From DASRCB01 sp035653295 (GTDB lineage: Bacteria; Acidobacteriota; Terriglobia; Bryobacterales; Bryobacteraceae): 11,153 nucleotides of DNA. Below, piece after piece: positions 1-6,913 of the stretch (positions are counted from its first letter, which is position 1; each line of letters opens with the position of its first letter). The notes beneath the pieces are model-generated. The model worked only from the letters and a program-made list of their open reading frames with translations. It was not told the origin of the DNA and ran no database searches. The stretch lies in the NCBI GenBank assembly GCA_035653295.1, contig DASRCB010000422.1:1-11153 (forward strand). Reading direction: 5' to 3'. A program made the position numbers and the translations under genes.

Positions 1-31
1 CTAACTGTCGCGGCCGACTGTTCGAGCCTGC

Positions 32-337
32 TTACTGCCGATCCCCGGCCGCGCGAAGGAACTCATCCTTCACTGACGGCAGCGTCGGAAGCCTGAGCCG
101 GCGCAGTTCGCTGTTCACGCGTTTCGCCGTGTCCGAGTGCAGATCGCTCTTGTAGTTGTCGATGATCTCTCGCGCGCTGTGATAGTGGTGAAACCGATCC
201 TTTTCGCTGCGCGTTCGGTCCTGCACGTCTTCCAGCTTCTTTCGATCACCGTCGCGGTAATGGGATCCTGACGCTTTGAGGATAGGATTGAATACCCTCT
301 GATCCAAAAACCTCAGCAGTTCTCGTTTATTCGCCAT
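32..337 (-). CDS. hypothetical charged helical protein, 101 aa
   Basis: I do not recognise this protein. It is 101 residues, strongly charged (many Lys/Arg, Asp/Glu and a His cluster HHYH near residue 50), with no signal peptide, no membrane segment and no cysteines. It reads as a small soluble, mostly helical protein. The start is the ATG at 337-335; only a weak AGG lies upstream, so the start is not firm. It is divergent from the kdp operon and shares the 127-base gap with it. Its base composition is lower in GC (about 56% over 61-300, counted by eye) than the kdp genes, and the 9-mer CTGTTCGAG occurs just outside both of its ends (18-26 and 342-350), which may hint at acquisition. It could also be a spurious reading frame, although the opposite strand offers no alternative gene. 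No function is proposed. Confidence 0.55.
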   Translation of the reverse strand: MANKRELLRFLDQRVFNPILKASGSHYRDGDRKKLEDVQDRTRSEKDRFHHYHSAREIIDNYKSDLHSDTAKRVNSELRRLRLPTLPSVKDEFLRAAGDRQ

Positions 338-366
338 ACACCTGTTCGAGTGGTCTGCCGGTCAGA

Positions 367-382
367 GTGTTACGCATTACAC
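367..382. promoter_or_regulatory. imperfect 16-bp dyad in the divergent control region
   Basis: GTGTTACGCATTACAC has 5 of 6 outer base pairs symmetric (arms GTGT/ACAC plus one more pair). It lies between the divergent hypothetical gene (start 337) and the kdp operon. It could be an operator for either unit. No known regulator is assigned, and the match could be chance. Confidence 0.25.
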
Positions 383-420
383 CGATACATGCCGCCGCTT
401 ATTAAATCCTTACGCTGCGC

Positions 421-434
421 TTAGGACATCCTAA
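421..434. promoter_or_regulatory. inverted repeat TTAGGA-N2-TCCTAA upstream of the kdp operon (copy 1)
   Basis: Perfect 6-bp arms, TTAGGA (421-426) and TCCTAA (429-434), are separated by CA. The centre is 37 bases before the first start codon of the operon (465). The same arms recur at 6846-6861 before the PilZ-like gene, and both copies are intergenic. The shape resembles sites of NarL/FixJ-type response regulators; the enterobacterial RcsAB box TAAGAATATTCCTA is broadly similar. That family assignment is inference. An AT-rich stretch at 399-407 could be a -10 element. In that case the dyad would lie just downstream of the transcription start and act as a repressor site rather than an activator site. 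Confidence 0.6.
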
Positions 435-464
435 CCGGTTACGGCGTACGTTCGACTTAGCACT

Positions 465-932
465 ATGGTCCAGGCAGCGAATCAGGCCCGGCCACGGCCG
501 GCCGCGCCAGCGCGCGCGCCGGAGTCGCGGCTCATCATTGCTGTGGTGTTCACGGGCGTGCAATCGACGCTCGTCGCGCTGCGGCGCGCAGGAGAACTAG
601 CCGCCGGATTGGGAGCCGCAATTCGGGTGTTCGACGCCCATGTGGTTCCGTATCCACTCCCTCTCAGTGAGCCGGACATTCACGAAAGCCATTTGGTACG
701 CCAAGTTCGGACGGTGGCCGACACGCGCCCGCTCGACACCACGTGCGAAGTGATCCTTTGCCGCGATCCCGTCGACGGCCTGCGCGCGGTCCTGCCGGCA
801 TGCGCCCTGGTGCTTCTGGGTGGGCCGCGCCGCTGGTGGCCCACTCGTCAGATGCGGCTTGCGCGCGCGTTGCGCCGGGCCGGACACGAAGTGCTCTTCC
901 TCGACTGTCCCCGGGAGAAACAACATGCTTGA
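465..932 (+). CDS. UspA-like alpha/beta protein leading the kdp operon
   Basis: A 155-residue soluble protein. After about 21 Ala/Pro/Arg-rich residues it shows the alternating strand/helix pattern of a universal-stress-protein-like Rossmann fold: a first strand RLIIAVVF, a helix with ALRRAGELAAGLGA, a second strand IRVFDAHVV, then VILCRDP, a strand ALVLLGG and a final strand EVLFLD. The C-terminal part GGPRRWWPTRQMRLARALRR does not fit the Gx2Gx9G(S/T) ATP motif of ATP-binding Usp proteins, so nucleotide binding is doubtful. I recall similar short proteins beside kdp genes in other acidobacteria, but this needs a search. It is the first gene of the operon and overlaps the next one by 8 bases (ATGCTTGA). 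No Shine-Dalgarno is visible before the ATG, so the mRNA may be leaderless or the start may be misplaced. KdpD sensors carry a Usp domain, so a role in sensing or in modulating the pump is plausible but unproven. Confidence 0.8.
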   Translation: MVQAANQARPRPAAPARAPESRLIIAVVFTGVQSTLVALRRAGELAAGLGAAIRVFDAHVVPYPLPLSEPDIHESHLVRQVRTVADTRPLDTTCEVILCRDPVDGLRAVLPACALVLLGGPRRWWPTRQMRLARALRRAGHEVLFLDCPREKQHA

Positions 933-1008
933 TGCGTTCTACGTCGCCGTGGCCCTCGTAGGCTTCGTTCTGCTCTGGGTTTTCACCAAAGCCTGCGACC
1001 GCCTGTAA
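925..1008 (+). CDS. 27-aa single-membrane-segment microprotein upstream of kdpF
   Basis: This short gene begins at ATG 925 inside the end of the UspA-like gene (overlap ATGCTTGA, 925-932). It has a good Shine-Dalgarno, GGGAG at 913-917, 7 bases upstream. The product starts MLDAFYVAVALVGFVLLWVF and ends TKACDRL: one hydrophobic helix (about residues 5-20) with a short charged tail. Its stop TAA (1006-1008) overlaps the AAGGAG Shine-Dalgarno of kdpF, so the three genes look translationally coupled. It is not KdpF, which follows with its own canonical ending. My recollection is that similar small proteins ending in a Cys/Glu-Arg-Leu pattern occur next to kdpF in other phyla and are usually left unannotated; I could not check this. 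A longer reading from 820 in the same frame is possible but lies inside the upstream gene and lacks a suitable ribosome site. The likely role is an accessory membrane peptide of the Kdp complex (inference). Confidence 0.75.
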   Translation: MLDAFYVAVALVGFVLLWVFTKACDRL

Positions 1009-1019
1009 GGAGCTTCCCA

Positions 1020-1103
1020 ATGGATTACATCATCGCCGGCATCACGACAATAGTTCTGTTCGCGTATCTGATCTACGCGCTTCTGCGCCCGGAGCGGTTT
1101 TGA
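1020..1103 (+). CDS. kdpF: KdpF, small subunit of the K+-transporting ATPase
   Basis: A 27-residue hydrophobic peptide, MDYIIAGITTIVLFAYLIYA followed by LLRPERF. A single transmembrane helix ending in LxRPERF is the usual KdpF signature. In the family KdpF sits at the membrane interface of KdpA and KdpB and stabilises the KdpFABC complex. The start ATG at 1020 has AAGGAG at 1007-1012 with a 7-base spacing. The stop is 3 bases before kdpA. Its length matches the 25-30 residues typical of the family. Confidence 0.92.
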   Translation: MDYIIAGITTIVLFAYLIYALLRPERF

Positions 1104-1106
1104 GCC

Positions 1107-2891
1107 ATGACCAGCCTTGGTGTTTTTCAGATTTTCGTCTACCTGGCGGTCATTCTGGCTGTAACGAAACCGCTGGGCCTGTTCATGTCGCGCTTGTTTC
1201 AGGGGGAACGCACGTTCCTGCACCCCGCGCTGCGCCCGCTCGAGATGCTCGTGTATAAACTCTGCGGCGTTCGCGAAGACGTGGAGCAGCGCTGGACGCA
1301 GTACACCGGCGGTCTGCTCTCGTTCAGCATCTTCAGCTTTCTGTTCGTCTATATCCTGCAGCGCGCGCAGGGCCATCTGCCGCTCAACCCACAGCATTTC
1401 GGAACGCCGGTGATCCCGCCGGACCTGGCCTTCAACACCGCGGTCAGCTTCCTGACGAACACCAACTGGCAGGCCTACACCGGCGAAGCGACGATGAGCT
1501 ACCTGGTGCAGATGGCCGCGCTCGCGGTGCAGAACTTCGCCTCCGCCGCCGTGGGCATCGCCGCCGCAGTGGCGCTTATTCGCGGTTTCGCGCGACAGCA
1601 GGCGCGGACCGTGGGCAACTTCTGGGTGGATCTCACCCGCACCACGGTTTACCTGCTGCTGCCACTCTCGGTCATCGCGGCGGTGCTGCTTTGCTCACAG
1701 GGCGTGATTCAGAACTTCAAGCCGTACTCCGTGGTGAAGACGGTGGAAGGGGCCACGCAGACCATCGCCCAGGGGCCGGTGGCATCCCAGGAAGCAATCA
1801 AGATGCTGGGGACCAACGGCGGCGGCTTCTTCAACGCCAACTCCGCGCATCCGTTCGAGAACCCGACGCCAATCAGCAACTTCATCCAGATGCTTCTCAT
1901 CTTCGTGATCCCCGCGGGGCTCACCTATACCTTCGGGCACATGGTGGGCGAGACGCGCCAGGGCTGGGCCATTTTTGCCGCCATGGCGCTCATGTTTCTG
2001 ATCGGGGTATTCGTTTGCTACGGCTCCGAACAGGCCGGCAACCCCATGCTGACAACACTTGGCATCGAGAATCACGCCACCGCGGCGCAGGCCGGCGGCA
2101 ACATGGAGGGCAAGGAGACGCGCTTCGGCATCGCCGCCTCGACGCTGTTTACCACCGTTACTACGGACGCCAGTTGCGGCGCGGTAAACAACGGCCATGA
2201 CAGTCTCACGCCGATCGCCGGGCTCGTGCCGCTGTTCAACATTCAGACGGACGAGGTCATCTTCGGCGGAGTCGGATCGGGCCTCTACGGCATGCTGCTC
2301 TACGCCATTGTCGCCGTCTTCATCGCCGGCCTGATGGTCGGGCGCACTCCGGAGTACATCGGCAAAAAGATCGAGCAGAAGGAAGTGAAAATGGCCATGC
2401 TGGCCATCATTGCCACCTCCTTTTGCGTTCTGGTCTTTACCGGCATCAGCGCCGTAGCGCATTTCACGAAAGGCGGTTACTGGAATCCGACCGGCGATGG
2501 GATCACGGCCCTGGCCAACTCCGGCCCGCACGGATTCAGCGAGCTGCTCTATGCCTATTCCAGTGGCACGGAGAACAACGGCAGCGCGTTCGCCGGTATT
2601 ACCGTGAACACGCCCTGGTACGACCTCACGCTCGGATTGTGCATGCTATTCGGCCGCTTCCTGTTCATGATTCCCCTGCTCGCGGCGGCCGGCAGCCTCG
2701 CGGCCAAGAAGAAGATTCCCACATCCGCGGGGACACTGCCCACGCACGGGCCCTTGTTCGTGGGGCTACTGGTCGGGTCGGTGATCATCATCGGCGCTCT
2801 GACGTTCTTCCCCGCCCTCTCCCTTGGTCCTGTCGTCGAGCACTTCCTGATGCACCAGGGCAAACTCTTCTCACTGCTGATGTGGAGCTAA
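1107..2891 (+). CDS. kdpA: KdpA, K+-binding channel subunit of KdpFABC
   Basis: A 594-residue inner-membrane protein related to the SKT potassium-channel superfamily. In the KdpFABC complex it selects and takes up K+ from the periplasmic side. The four selectivity-filter regions are visible: TNTNWQAYTGE (about 117-127), TNGGGF (236-241), TTDASCG (352-358) with the following GGVGSG (387-392), and NNGSAF (490-495). The signature GRTPEYIGKKIEQKE follows the third repeat. It is somewhat longer than the E. coli protein (557 aa). The start is the ATG 3 bases after kdpF; an upstream GGAGCGG within kdpF can serve as the ribosome site. It ends 5 bases before kdpB. No broken motif or frameshift is seen. 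In known systems expression is induced by K+ limitation. Confidence 0.97.
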   Translation: MTSLGVFQIFVYLAVILAVTKPLGLFMSRLFQGERTFLHPALRPLEMLVYKLCGVREDVEQRWTQYTGGLLSFSIFSFLFVYILQRAQGHLPLNPQHFGTPVIPPDLAFNTAVSFLTNTNWQAYTGEATMSYLVQMAALAVQNFASAAVGIAAAVALIRGFARQQARTVGNFWVDLTRTTVYLLLPLSVIAAVLLCSQGVIQNFKPYSVVKTVEGATQTIAQGPVASQEAIKMLGTNGGGFFNANSAHPFENPTPISNFIQMLLIFVIPAGLTYTFGHMVGETRQGWAIFAAMALMFLIGVFVCYGSEQAGNPMLTTLGIENHATAAQAGGNMEGKETRFGIAASTLFTTVTTDASCGAVNNGHDSLTPIAGLVPLFNIQTDEVIFGGVGSGLYGMLLYAIVAVFIAGLMVGRTPEYIGKKIEQKEVKMAMLAIIATSFCVLVFTGISAVAHFTKGGYWNPTGDGITALANSGPHGFSELLYAYSSGTENNGSAFAGITVNTPWYDLTLGLCMLFGRFLFMIPLLAAAGSLAAKKKIPTSAGTLPTHGPLFVGLLVGSVIIIGALTFFPALSLGPVVEHFLMHQGKLFSLLMWS

Positions 2892-2896
2892 CTGAC

Positions 2897-5023
2897 ATGT
2901 CGACAACGCTTGAACCGCCAGTCCATCGTGCCCCTGTAGTGGAGGACTCCACCAGTCTGATTCCGAAGAAACTGGCGCGCGCCCGCCCGCTGTTCGACCC
3001 GGAAATCGTCCGCCGCGCGCTTCGGGACTCGTTCGTCAAACTGAATCCCGTCACGCTTCTGAAGAACCCGGTGATGTTCGTGGTGGAGGTGGGGGCTGCG
3101 CTCACCACCGTCTTTGTCGTTCGGGACGTGGCCATCGGGGCGGCCAACCAGAGCTTTGGGATCCAGATCGCTCTGTGGCTGTGGTTCACGGTGCTCTTCG
3201 CCAACTTCGCCGAAGCAATGGCCGAGGCGCGTGGCAAAGCGCAGGCCGACTCTCTGCGCAAGACCAAGGCCGATTCCATCGCCAACCGCGTCCGTTCCGA
3301 CGGCAGGACGGAGCAGGTTGCCTCCTCCATGCTTCGCGCCGGCGACGTGGTGATCGTCAGCGCCGGCGAGCTGATCCCTGGCGATGGCGAGGTCACGGAC
3401 GGCATCGCGACCGTCGACGAATCGGTCATCACCGGTGAGAGTGCGCCGGTTATTCGCGAGTCCGGCGGCGACCGCAGCGCGGTCACGGGCGGCACGCGCG
3501 TGCTGTCCGACCACATCACCGTGAAGATCACATCGAATCCCGGCGAGACCTTCCTCGATCGCATGATCGCGCTGGTGGAGGGCGCGCAACGGCAGAAAAC
3601 GCCGAACGAGATCGCGCTCAATATCCTGATTGCCGGTCTGACGTTGATCTTTCTGCTGGCCGTGGCGACGCTGCACCCGTACGCGAGCTACGCCGTGAAA
3701 TCCGCGGGCGCGGGAACCGTGCCCAGCGTTGCCGTGCTGGTTTCGCTACTGGTCTGCCTCATTCCGACGACCATCGGCGGGCTGCTTTCGGCAATCGGCA
3801 TCGCCGGCATGGATCGCGTCATGCAGCACAATGTCCTGGCCATGAGCGGTCGCGCCGTCGAGGCCTCGGGCGATGTGAACACGTTGCTGCTCGACAAAAC
3901 GGGAACCATCACGCTGGGCAATCGGCAGGCGGTCGCGTTTCTTCCCGTCGAGAGCGTGAGCGAAGCGGAACTGGCCGACGCCGCGCAGCTGTCTTCGCTG
4001 GCGGACGAGACGCCGGAAGGCCGCTCGATTGTCGTTCTGGCCAAGGAGAAGTACGGGATGCGGGGGCGCACCGTCGGCGAACACGAGGCCACCTTCCTGC
4101 CGTTCTCTGCCTACACTCGCATGAGCGGCGTGGACATCGACGGGCGCAAACTGCGCAAGGGCGCTACGGACGCCATCATCAGGTTTGTGATGGAGCAGGG
4201 CGGCCGCGTGCCCAATGGCTTCGCCGCCGGTTCGGATCAGATCTCGCGGACGGGAGGAACGCCTCTCGCCGTTGCCGATGGAGCGCGGCTGCTGGGCATC
4301 GTTCACCTGAAAGACATCGTGAAGGGCGGAATGAAGGAGCGGATCGCACAGCTTCGCGCCATGGGCATCCGTTCGGTGATGATCACCGGGGATAATCCGC
4401 TGACAGCCGCGGCCATTGCCGCCGAAGCAGGTGTGGACGATTTCCTCGCCCAGGCCACGCCGCGCGACAAGCTGGAGTACATCCGCAAAGAGCAGGCCGG
4501 CGGCCGCATGGTGGCCATGACCGGCGATGGCACGAACGACGCGCCGGCTCTGGCCCAGGCCGATGTCGGGCTGGCGATGAACTCGGGCACCATGGCCGCC
4601 AAAGAGGCCGGCAACATGGTGGACCTCGACAGCAACCCAACCAAACTGATCGAAGTGGTGGCCATTGGTAAGCAACTCCTGATCACCCGCGGCGCGCTCA
4701 CCACATTCTCCATCGCCAACGACATCGCCAAGTACTTCGCCATTATTCCAGCAATGTTCGCGGCGACCTATCCCGCGCTGAACGCGCTGAACATCATGCA
4801 CCTGCATACATCGCAGAGCGCCGTTCTGGCCGCGGTGATCTTTAACGCCCTGATCATCATCGCGCTGGTGCCACTCGCGCTGCGCGGGGTGCGGTACCGC
4901 CCCCAGAGCGCGGCGGCGATGCTGCGCCGGAACATCTGGATCTACGGCCTTGGCGGCATCGTCGCGCCGTTTCCCGGCATCTGGGTGATCGATCAGGTAC
5001 TGGTTCTGCTCAGGCTGGCATAG
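2897..5023 (+). CDS. kdpB: KdpB, P-type ATPase subunit of KdpFABC
   Basis: A 708-residue type IA P-type ATPase that hydrolyses ATP to drive K+ import through KdpA. All catalytic motifs are present: actuator-domain TGES at 179-182, phosphorylation site DKTGT with Asp333, nucleotide-binding KGATD at 421-425, TGDNPLTA, and hinge motif TGDGTND with Asp544 and Asp548. The membrane charge pair NDIAK carries Asp609 and Lys612, equivalent to E. coli Asp583 and Lys586. Ser182 in TGES corresponds to the serine whose phosphorylation inhibits E. coli KdpB, so that shut-off could work here. The open frame extends upstream to 2423, but that part overlaps kdpA. ATG 2897 gives the normal KdpB N-terminus and has GGAG at 2884-2887. 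E. coli KdpB is 682 aa. It sits between kdpA (5-base gap) and kdpC (10-base gap). Confidence 0.97.
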   Translation: MSTTLEPPVHRAPVVEDSTSLIPKKLARARPLFDPEIVRRALRDSFVKLNPVTLLKNPVMFVVEVGAALTTVFVVRDVAIGAANQSFGIQIALWLWFTVLFANFAEAMAEARGKAQADSLRKTKADSIANRVRSDGRTEQVASSMLRAGDVVIVSAGELIPGDGEVTDGIATVDESVITGESAPVIRESGGDRSAVTGGTRVLSDHITVKITSNPGETFLDRMIALVEGAQRQKTPNEIALNILIAGLTLIFLLAVATLHPYASYAVKSAGAGTVPSVAVLVSLLVCLIPTTIGGLLSAIGIAGMDRVMQHNVLAMSGRAVEASGDVNTLLLDKTGTITLGNRQAVAFLPVESVSEAELADAAQLSSLADETPEGRSIVVLAKEKYGMRGRTVGEHEATFLPFSAYTRMSGVDIDGRKLRKGATDAIIRFVMEQGGRVPNGFAAGSDQISRTGGTPLAVADGARLLGIVHLKDIVKGGMKERIAQLRAMGIRSVMITGDNPLTAAAIAAEAGVDDFLAQATPRDKLEYIRKEQAGGRMVAMTGDGTNDAPALAQADVGLAMNSGTMAAKEAGNMVDLDSNPTKLIEVVAIGKQLLITRGALTTFSIANDIAKYFAIIPAMFAATYPALNALNIMHLHTSQSAVLAAVIFNALIIIALVPLALRGVRYRPQSAAAMLRRNIWIYGLGGIVAPFPGIWVIDQVLVLLRLA

Positions 5024-5033
5024 GAGAGACCAT

Positions 5034-5612
5034 ATGTGGCAACAGATTCTTCCCGGCTTCCGAATGATGGTGATCATGACCGTGCTCACAGGCTTCATTT
5101 ATCCCGGCGTGGTCACCGGTGTGTGCAGGGTCCTCTTCCATGACAAGGCGGATGGGAGCCTGCTCAGCGCCAACGGGCAGGTGATCGGTTCCAGGCTCAT
5201 CGCCCAGGCGTTCACGAAACCCGAGTATCTTCAGCCCCGGCCATCGGCGGCCGGCAATGGCTATGACGCGACCTCGTCGTCCTTCTCCAACCTCGGACCG
5301 ACCAGCCAAAAGCTGATCGACCGCGTGAAAGCCGCGGAGGCGGATTTCCGAAAGAACAACCCCGATTTCACGGGTCCGATCCCGGCCGATCTGCTTACGA
5401 CTTCGGCCAGCGGCCTCGACCCGGAGGTAAGCCCGGCTTCGGCCGACGCGCAGGCGCCACGGATCGCGAAAGCGCGCGGCATCACGGTCGAGGAGGTCCG
5501 GGCCGTCATCGCGCGGCATACCGACGGGCGCGATTTCGGGTTCATGGGCGAGCCGAGGGTGAACGTGCTGGAAACGAATCTCGACCTCGACAAGCAGTAC
5601 CCGAAGCGGTAA
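5034..5612 (+). CDS. kdpC: KdpC, accessory subunit of KdpFABC
   Basis: 192 residues, close to the E. coli length of 190. There is one N-terminal membrane helix (about residues 10-30, MMVIMTVLTGFIYPGVVTGV) followed by a periplasmic domain. Family hallmarks are GSRLIAQAF, the segment PEYLQPRPSAAGNGYDA, SSFSNLGPTS and the C-terminal VNVLETNLDLD. KdpC is needed for assembly and activity of the K+-ATPase. AGGAGAG at 5022-5028, overlapping the kdpB stop, is the ribosome site with 5-base spacing to ATG 5034. The stop is 9 bases before the porin gene. Confidence 0.96.
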   Translation: MWQQILPGFRMMVIMTVLTGFIYPGVVTGVCRVLFHDKADGSLLSANGQVIGSRLIAQAFTKPEYLQPRPSAAGNGYDATSSSFSNLGPTSQKLIDRVKAAEADFRKNNPDFTGPIPADLLTTSASGLDPEVSPASADAQAPRIAKARGITVEEVRAVIARHTDGRDFGFMGEPRVNVLETNLDLDKQYPKR

Positions 5613-5621
5613 GGATGATTC

Positions 5622-6791
5622 ATGACGAGGCTTGCTCAGGCCGCTGCGGCTGCCGCACTCATAGTGTGCGCAACAGCACAGAGTCCGCCTGCCCCCGCGC
5701 CGCTCTCGACACCCGCAATCACCGGCCCGCTGCAGCAGCAACCGCCGGCGGTATTCGACGCCGGGCCGCTGGGCAACCTCGACGTGAACGCAATTGTCAG
5801 CGGCATGGGACTGGTGCAGACGAATGCTGTCTCCGGCGATGAAACCGCACGCGCGGCGCTCAGCAATGGACAGATCTTCATTCAGAAGACCGACGGATGG
5901 CTGCAGTTCTACCTCCAGGTGGGCGCTTACGACCTCCCGGCTCTGGGGACGCCGTTTCTCCAGACAGACAAGACTCTGAGCGATTTTTTCGGCCCGGTTC
6001 CGGTGGCGTTCCTGAAATTGGCCCCGGCGAAGAACACCTCCATACTGATCGGCTCGCTGCCGACGCTAATCGGAGCCGAGTACACCTTCACGTTCGAGAA
6101 CATGAACATCGAGCGCGGGCTGCTGTGGAACCAGGAGAACGCCGTGAATCGGGGCATCCAGCTGAACCAGGCATTCGGGAAGCTGAGTGCATCGCTGAGT
6201 TGGAACGATGGATTCTATTCGAACCGATACACCTGGCTCACCGGCTCTCTGACCTGGACCAGCGGCCCACACACCCTGGTGTTCGATGCCGGAGGCAACT
6301 ACGGGCAGACGCGTTTCCAGACGCTGGCCACACCGGTGCAGAACAACGGCAGCATCTTCAATGTGATCTACACGTACACAAAGGGACCGTGGATCGTGCA
6401 GCCGTACGTTCAGTTCACCGATATTCCCACCAACGCCGGGGCCGGGATCGGGAAGGGCGCGTCAACCGCGGGCGGCGCGGTTCTGGCAAGCTACACGTTC
6501 CCACATGGTTTTTCGCTTACGGGCCGCTGGGAGTACATCGCAAGCACGGGCAGCAACCCTGAGGCGTCCATTAACCTGATGTACGGCCCGGGGAGCGCTG
6601 CCACCTCGGTTACCCTGACGCCGACGTGGCAGAAAGGCGGCTTTTTCGTGCGCGGCGACGTGTCGCTCGTACATGCCCTGGACTTCACAGCCGGGAGTGC
6701 ATTCGGGCGCGCCGGCACAGGCGCGAATCAGACGAGAGCGGTGGCTGAAGCCGGCTTTATCTTCGGCGGCAATCTGGTTCACCGGAAGTGA
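5622..6791 (+). CDS. outer-membrane beta-barrel porin (BBP2/OmpL-like), last gene of the kdp operon
   Basis: 389 residues. The N-terminal signal peptide MTRLAQAAAAAALIVCATAQ has a likely cut after Gln20 and is followed by a Pro/Ala-rich linker. The rest is an amphipathic beta-strand pattern with many aromatics (for example WLQFYLQVGAYDLP, TWLTGSLTW, GGFFVRGDVSLVHAL). The segment FTFENMNIERGLLWNQENAV followed by NRGIQLN, and NDGFYSNRYTWLTGSL, match what I know of the putative beta-barrel porin-2 family. AAGGA at 5611-5615, 6 bases before ATG 5622, together with the 9-base gap to kdpC, places it in the operon. A porin made with the K+ pump suggests that K+ entry through the outer membrane is also raised under limitation. 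Substrate specificity cannot be read from sequence. The C-terminus ends in HRK rather than an aromatic residue, which is atypical for assembly signals. Confidence 0.8.
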   Translation: MTRLAQAAAAAALIVCATAQSPPAPAPLSTPAITGPLQQQPPAVFDAGPLGNLDVNAIVSGMGLVQTNAVSGDETARAALSNGQIFIQKTDGWLQFYLQVGAYDLPALGTPFLQTDKTLSDFFGPVPVAFLKLAPAKNTSILIGSLPTLIGAEYTFTFENMNIERGLLWNQENAVNRGIQLNQAFGKLSASLSWNDGFYSNRYTWLTGSLTWTSGPHTLVFDAGGNYGQTRFQTLATPVQNNGSIFNVIYTYTKGPWIVQPYVQFTDIPTNAGAGIGKGASTAGGAVLASYTFPHGFSLTGRWEYIASTGSNPEASINLMYGPGSAATSVTLTPTWQKGGFFVRGDVSLVHALDFTAGSAFGRAGTGANQTRAVAEAGFIFGGNLVHRK

Positions 6792-6815
6792 CGGATCTCG
6801 CACATACGAGGGTGA

Positions 6816-6840
6816 ATCCCCGCGCGCAGGGGGTGGGGAT
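6816..6840. terminator. weak GC-rich hairpin after the kdp operon
   Basis: ATCCCC (6816-6821) pairs with GGGGAT (6835-6840) across a 13-base loop, 24 bases after the porin stop. There is no T-run after it, so it is at best a poor intrinsic terminator. Partial read-through into the PilZ-like gene is possible. Confidence 0.3.
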
Positions 6841-6845
6841 CGGCG

Positions 6846-6861
6846 TTAGGAAAAATCCTAA
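6846..6861. promoter_or_regulatory. inverted repeat TTAGGA-N4-TCCTAA upstream of the PilZ-like gene (copy 2)
   Basis: TTAGGAAAAATCCTAA has perfect 6-bp arms with an AAAA spacer; its centre is about 60 bases before the ATG at 6914. The arms are identical to those of the dyad at 421-434 before the kdp operon, but the spacer is 4 rather than 2 bases. A weak -10-like TAAGGT at 6890-6895 begins 36.5 bases from the dyad centre. A similar TATGGT lies at the same distance from copy 1, but there it overlaps the annotated start codon. This spacing match may be coincidence. Confidence 0.6.
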
Positions 6862-6913
6862 TGTGACCTCCCCTGAGGGCGGTATCGAGTAAGGTGTTTT
6901 CCCGTCCGAAACA

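Noticed and set aside
820..924. Longer start for the 27-residue microprotein
   Set aside because: It would lie inside the UspA-like gene and lacks a ribosome site, whereas ATG 925 has GGGAG at the right distance.
1695..2531. 278-codon minus-strand frame opposite kdpA
   Set aside because: Antisense shadow of kdpA with no recognisable domain.
2423..2896. Upstream extension of the kdpB reading frame
   Set aside because: It lies inside kdpA in another frame; ATG 2897 gives a normal KdpB N-terminus with GGAG upstream.
3746..5098. 450-codon minus-strand frame opposite kdpB
   Set aside because: High-GC antisense shadow: the opposite strand carries all KdpB motifs, and the translation is a His/Arg/Gly-rich composition without a recognisable domain.
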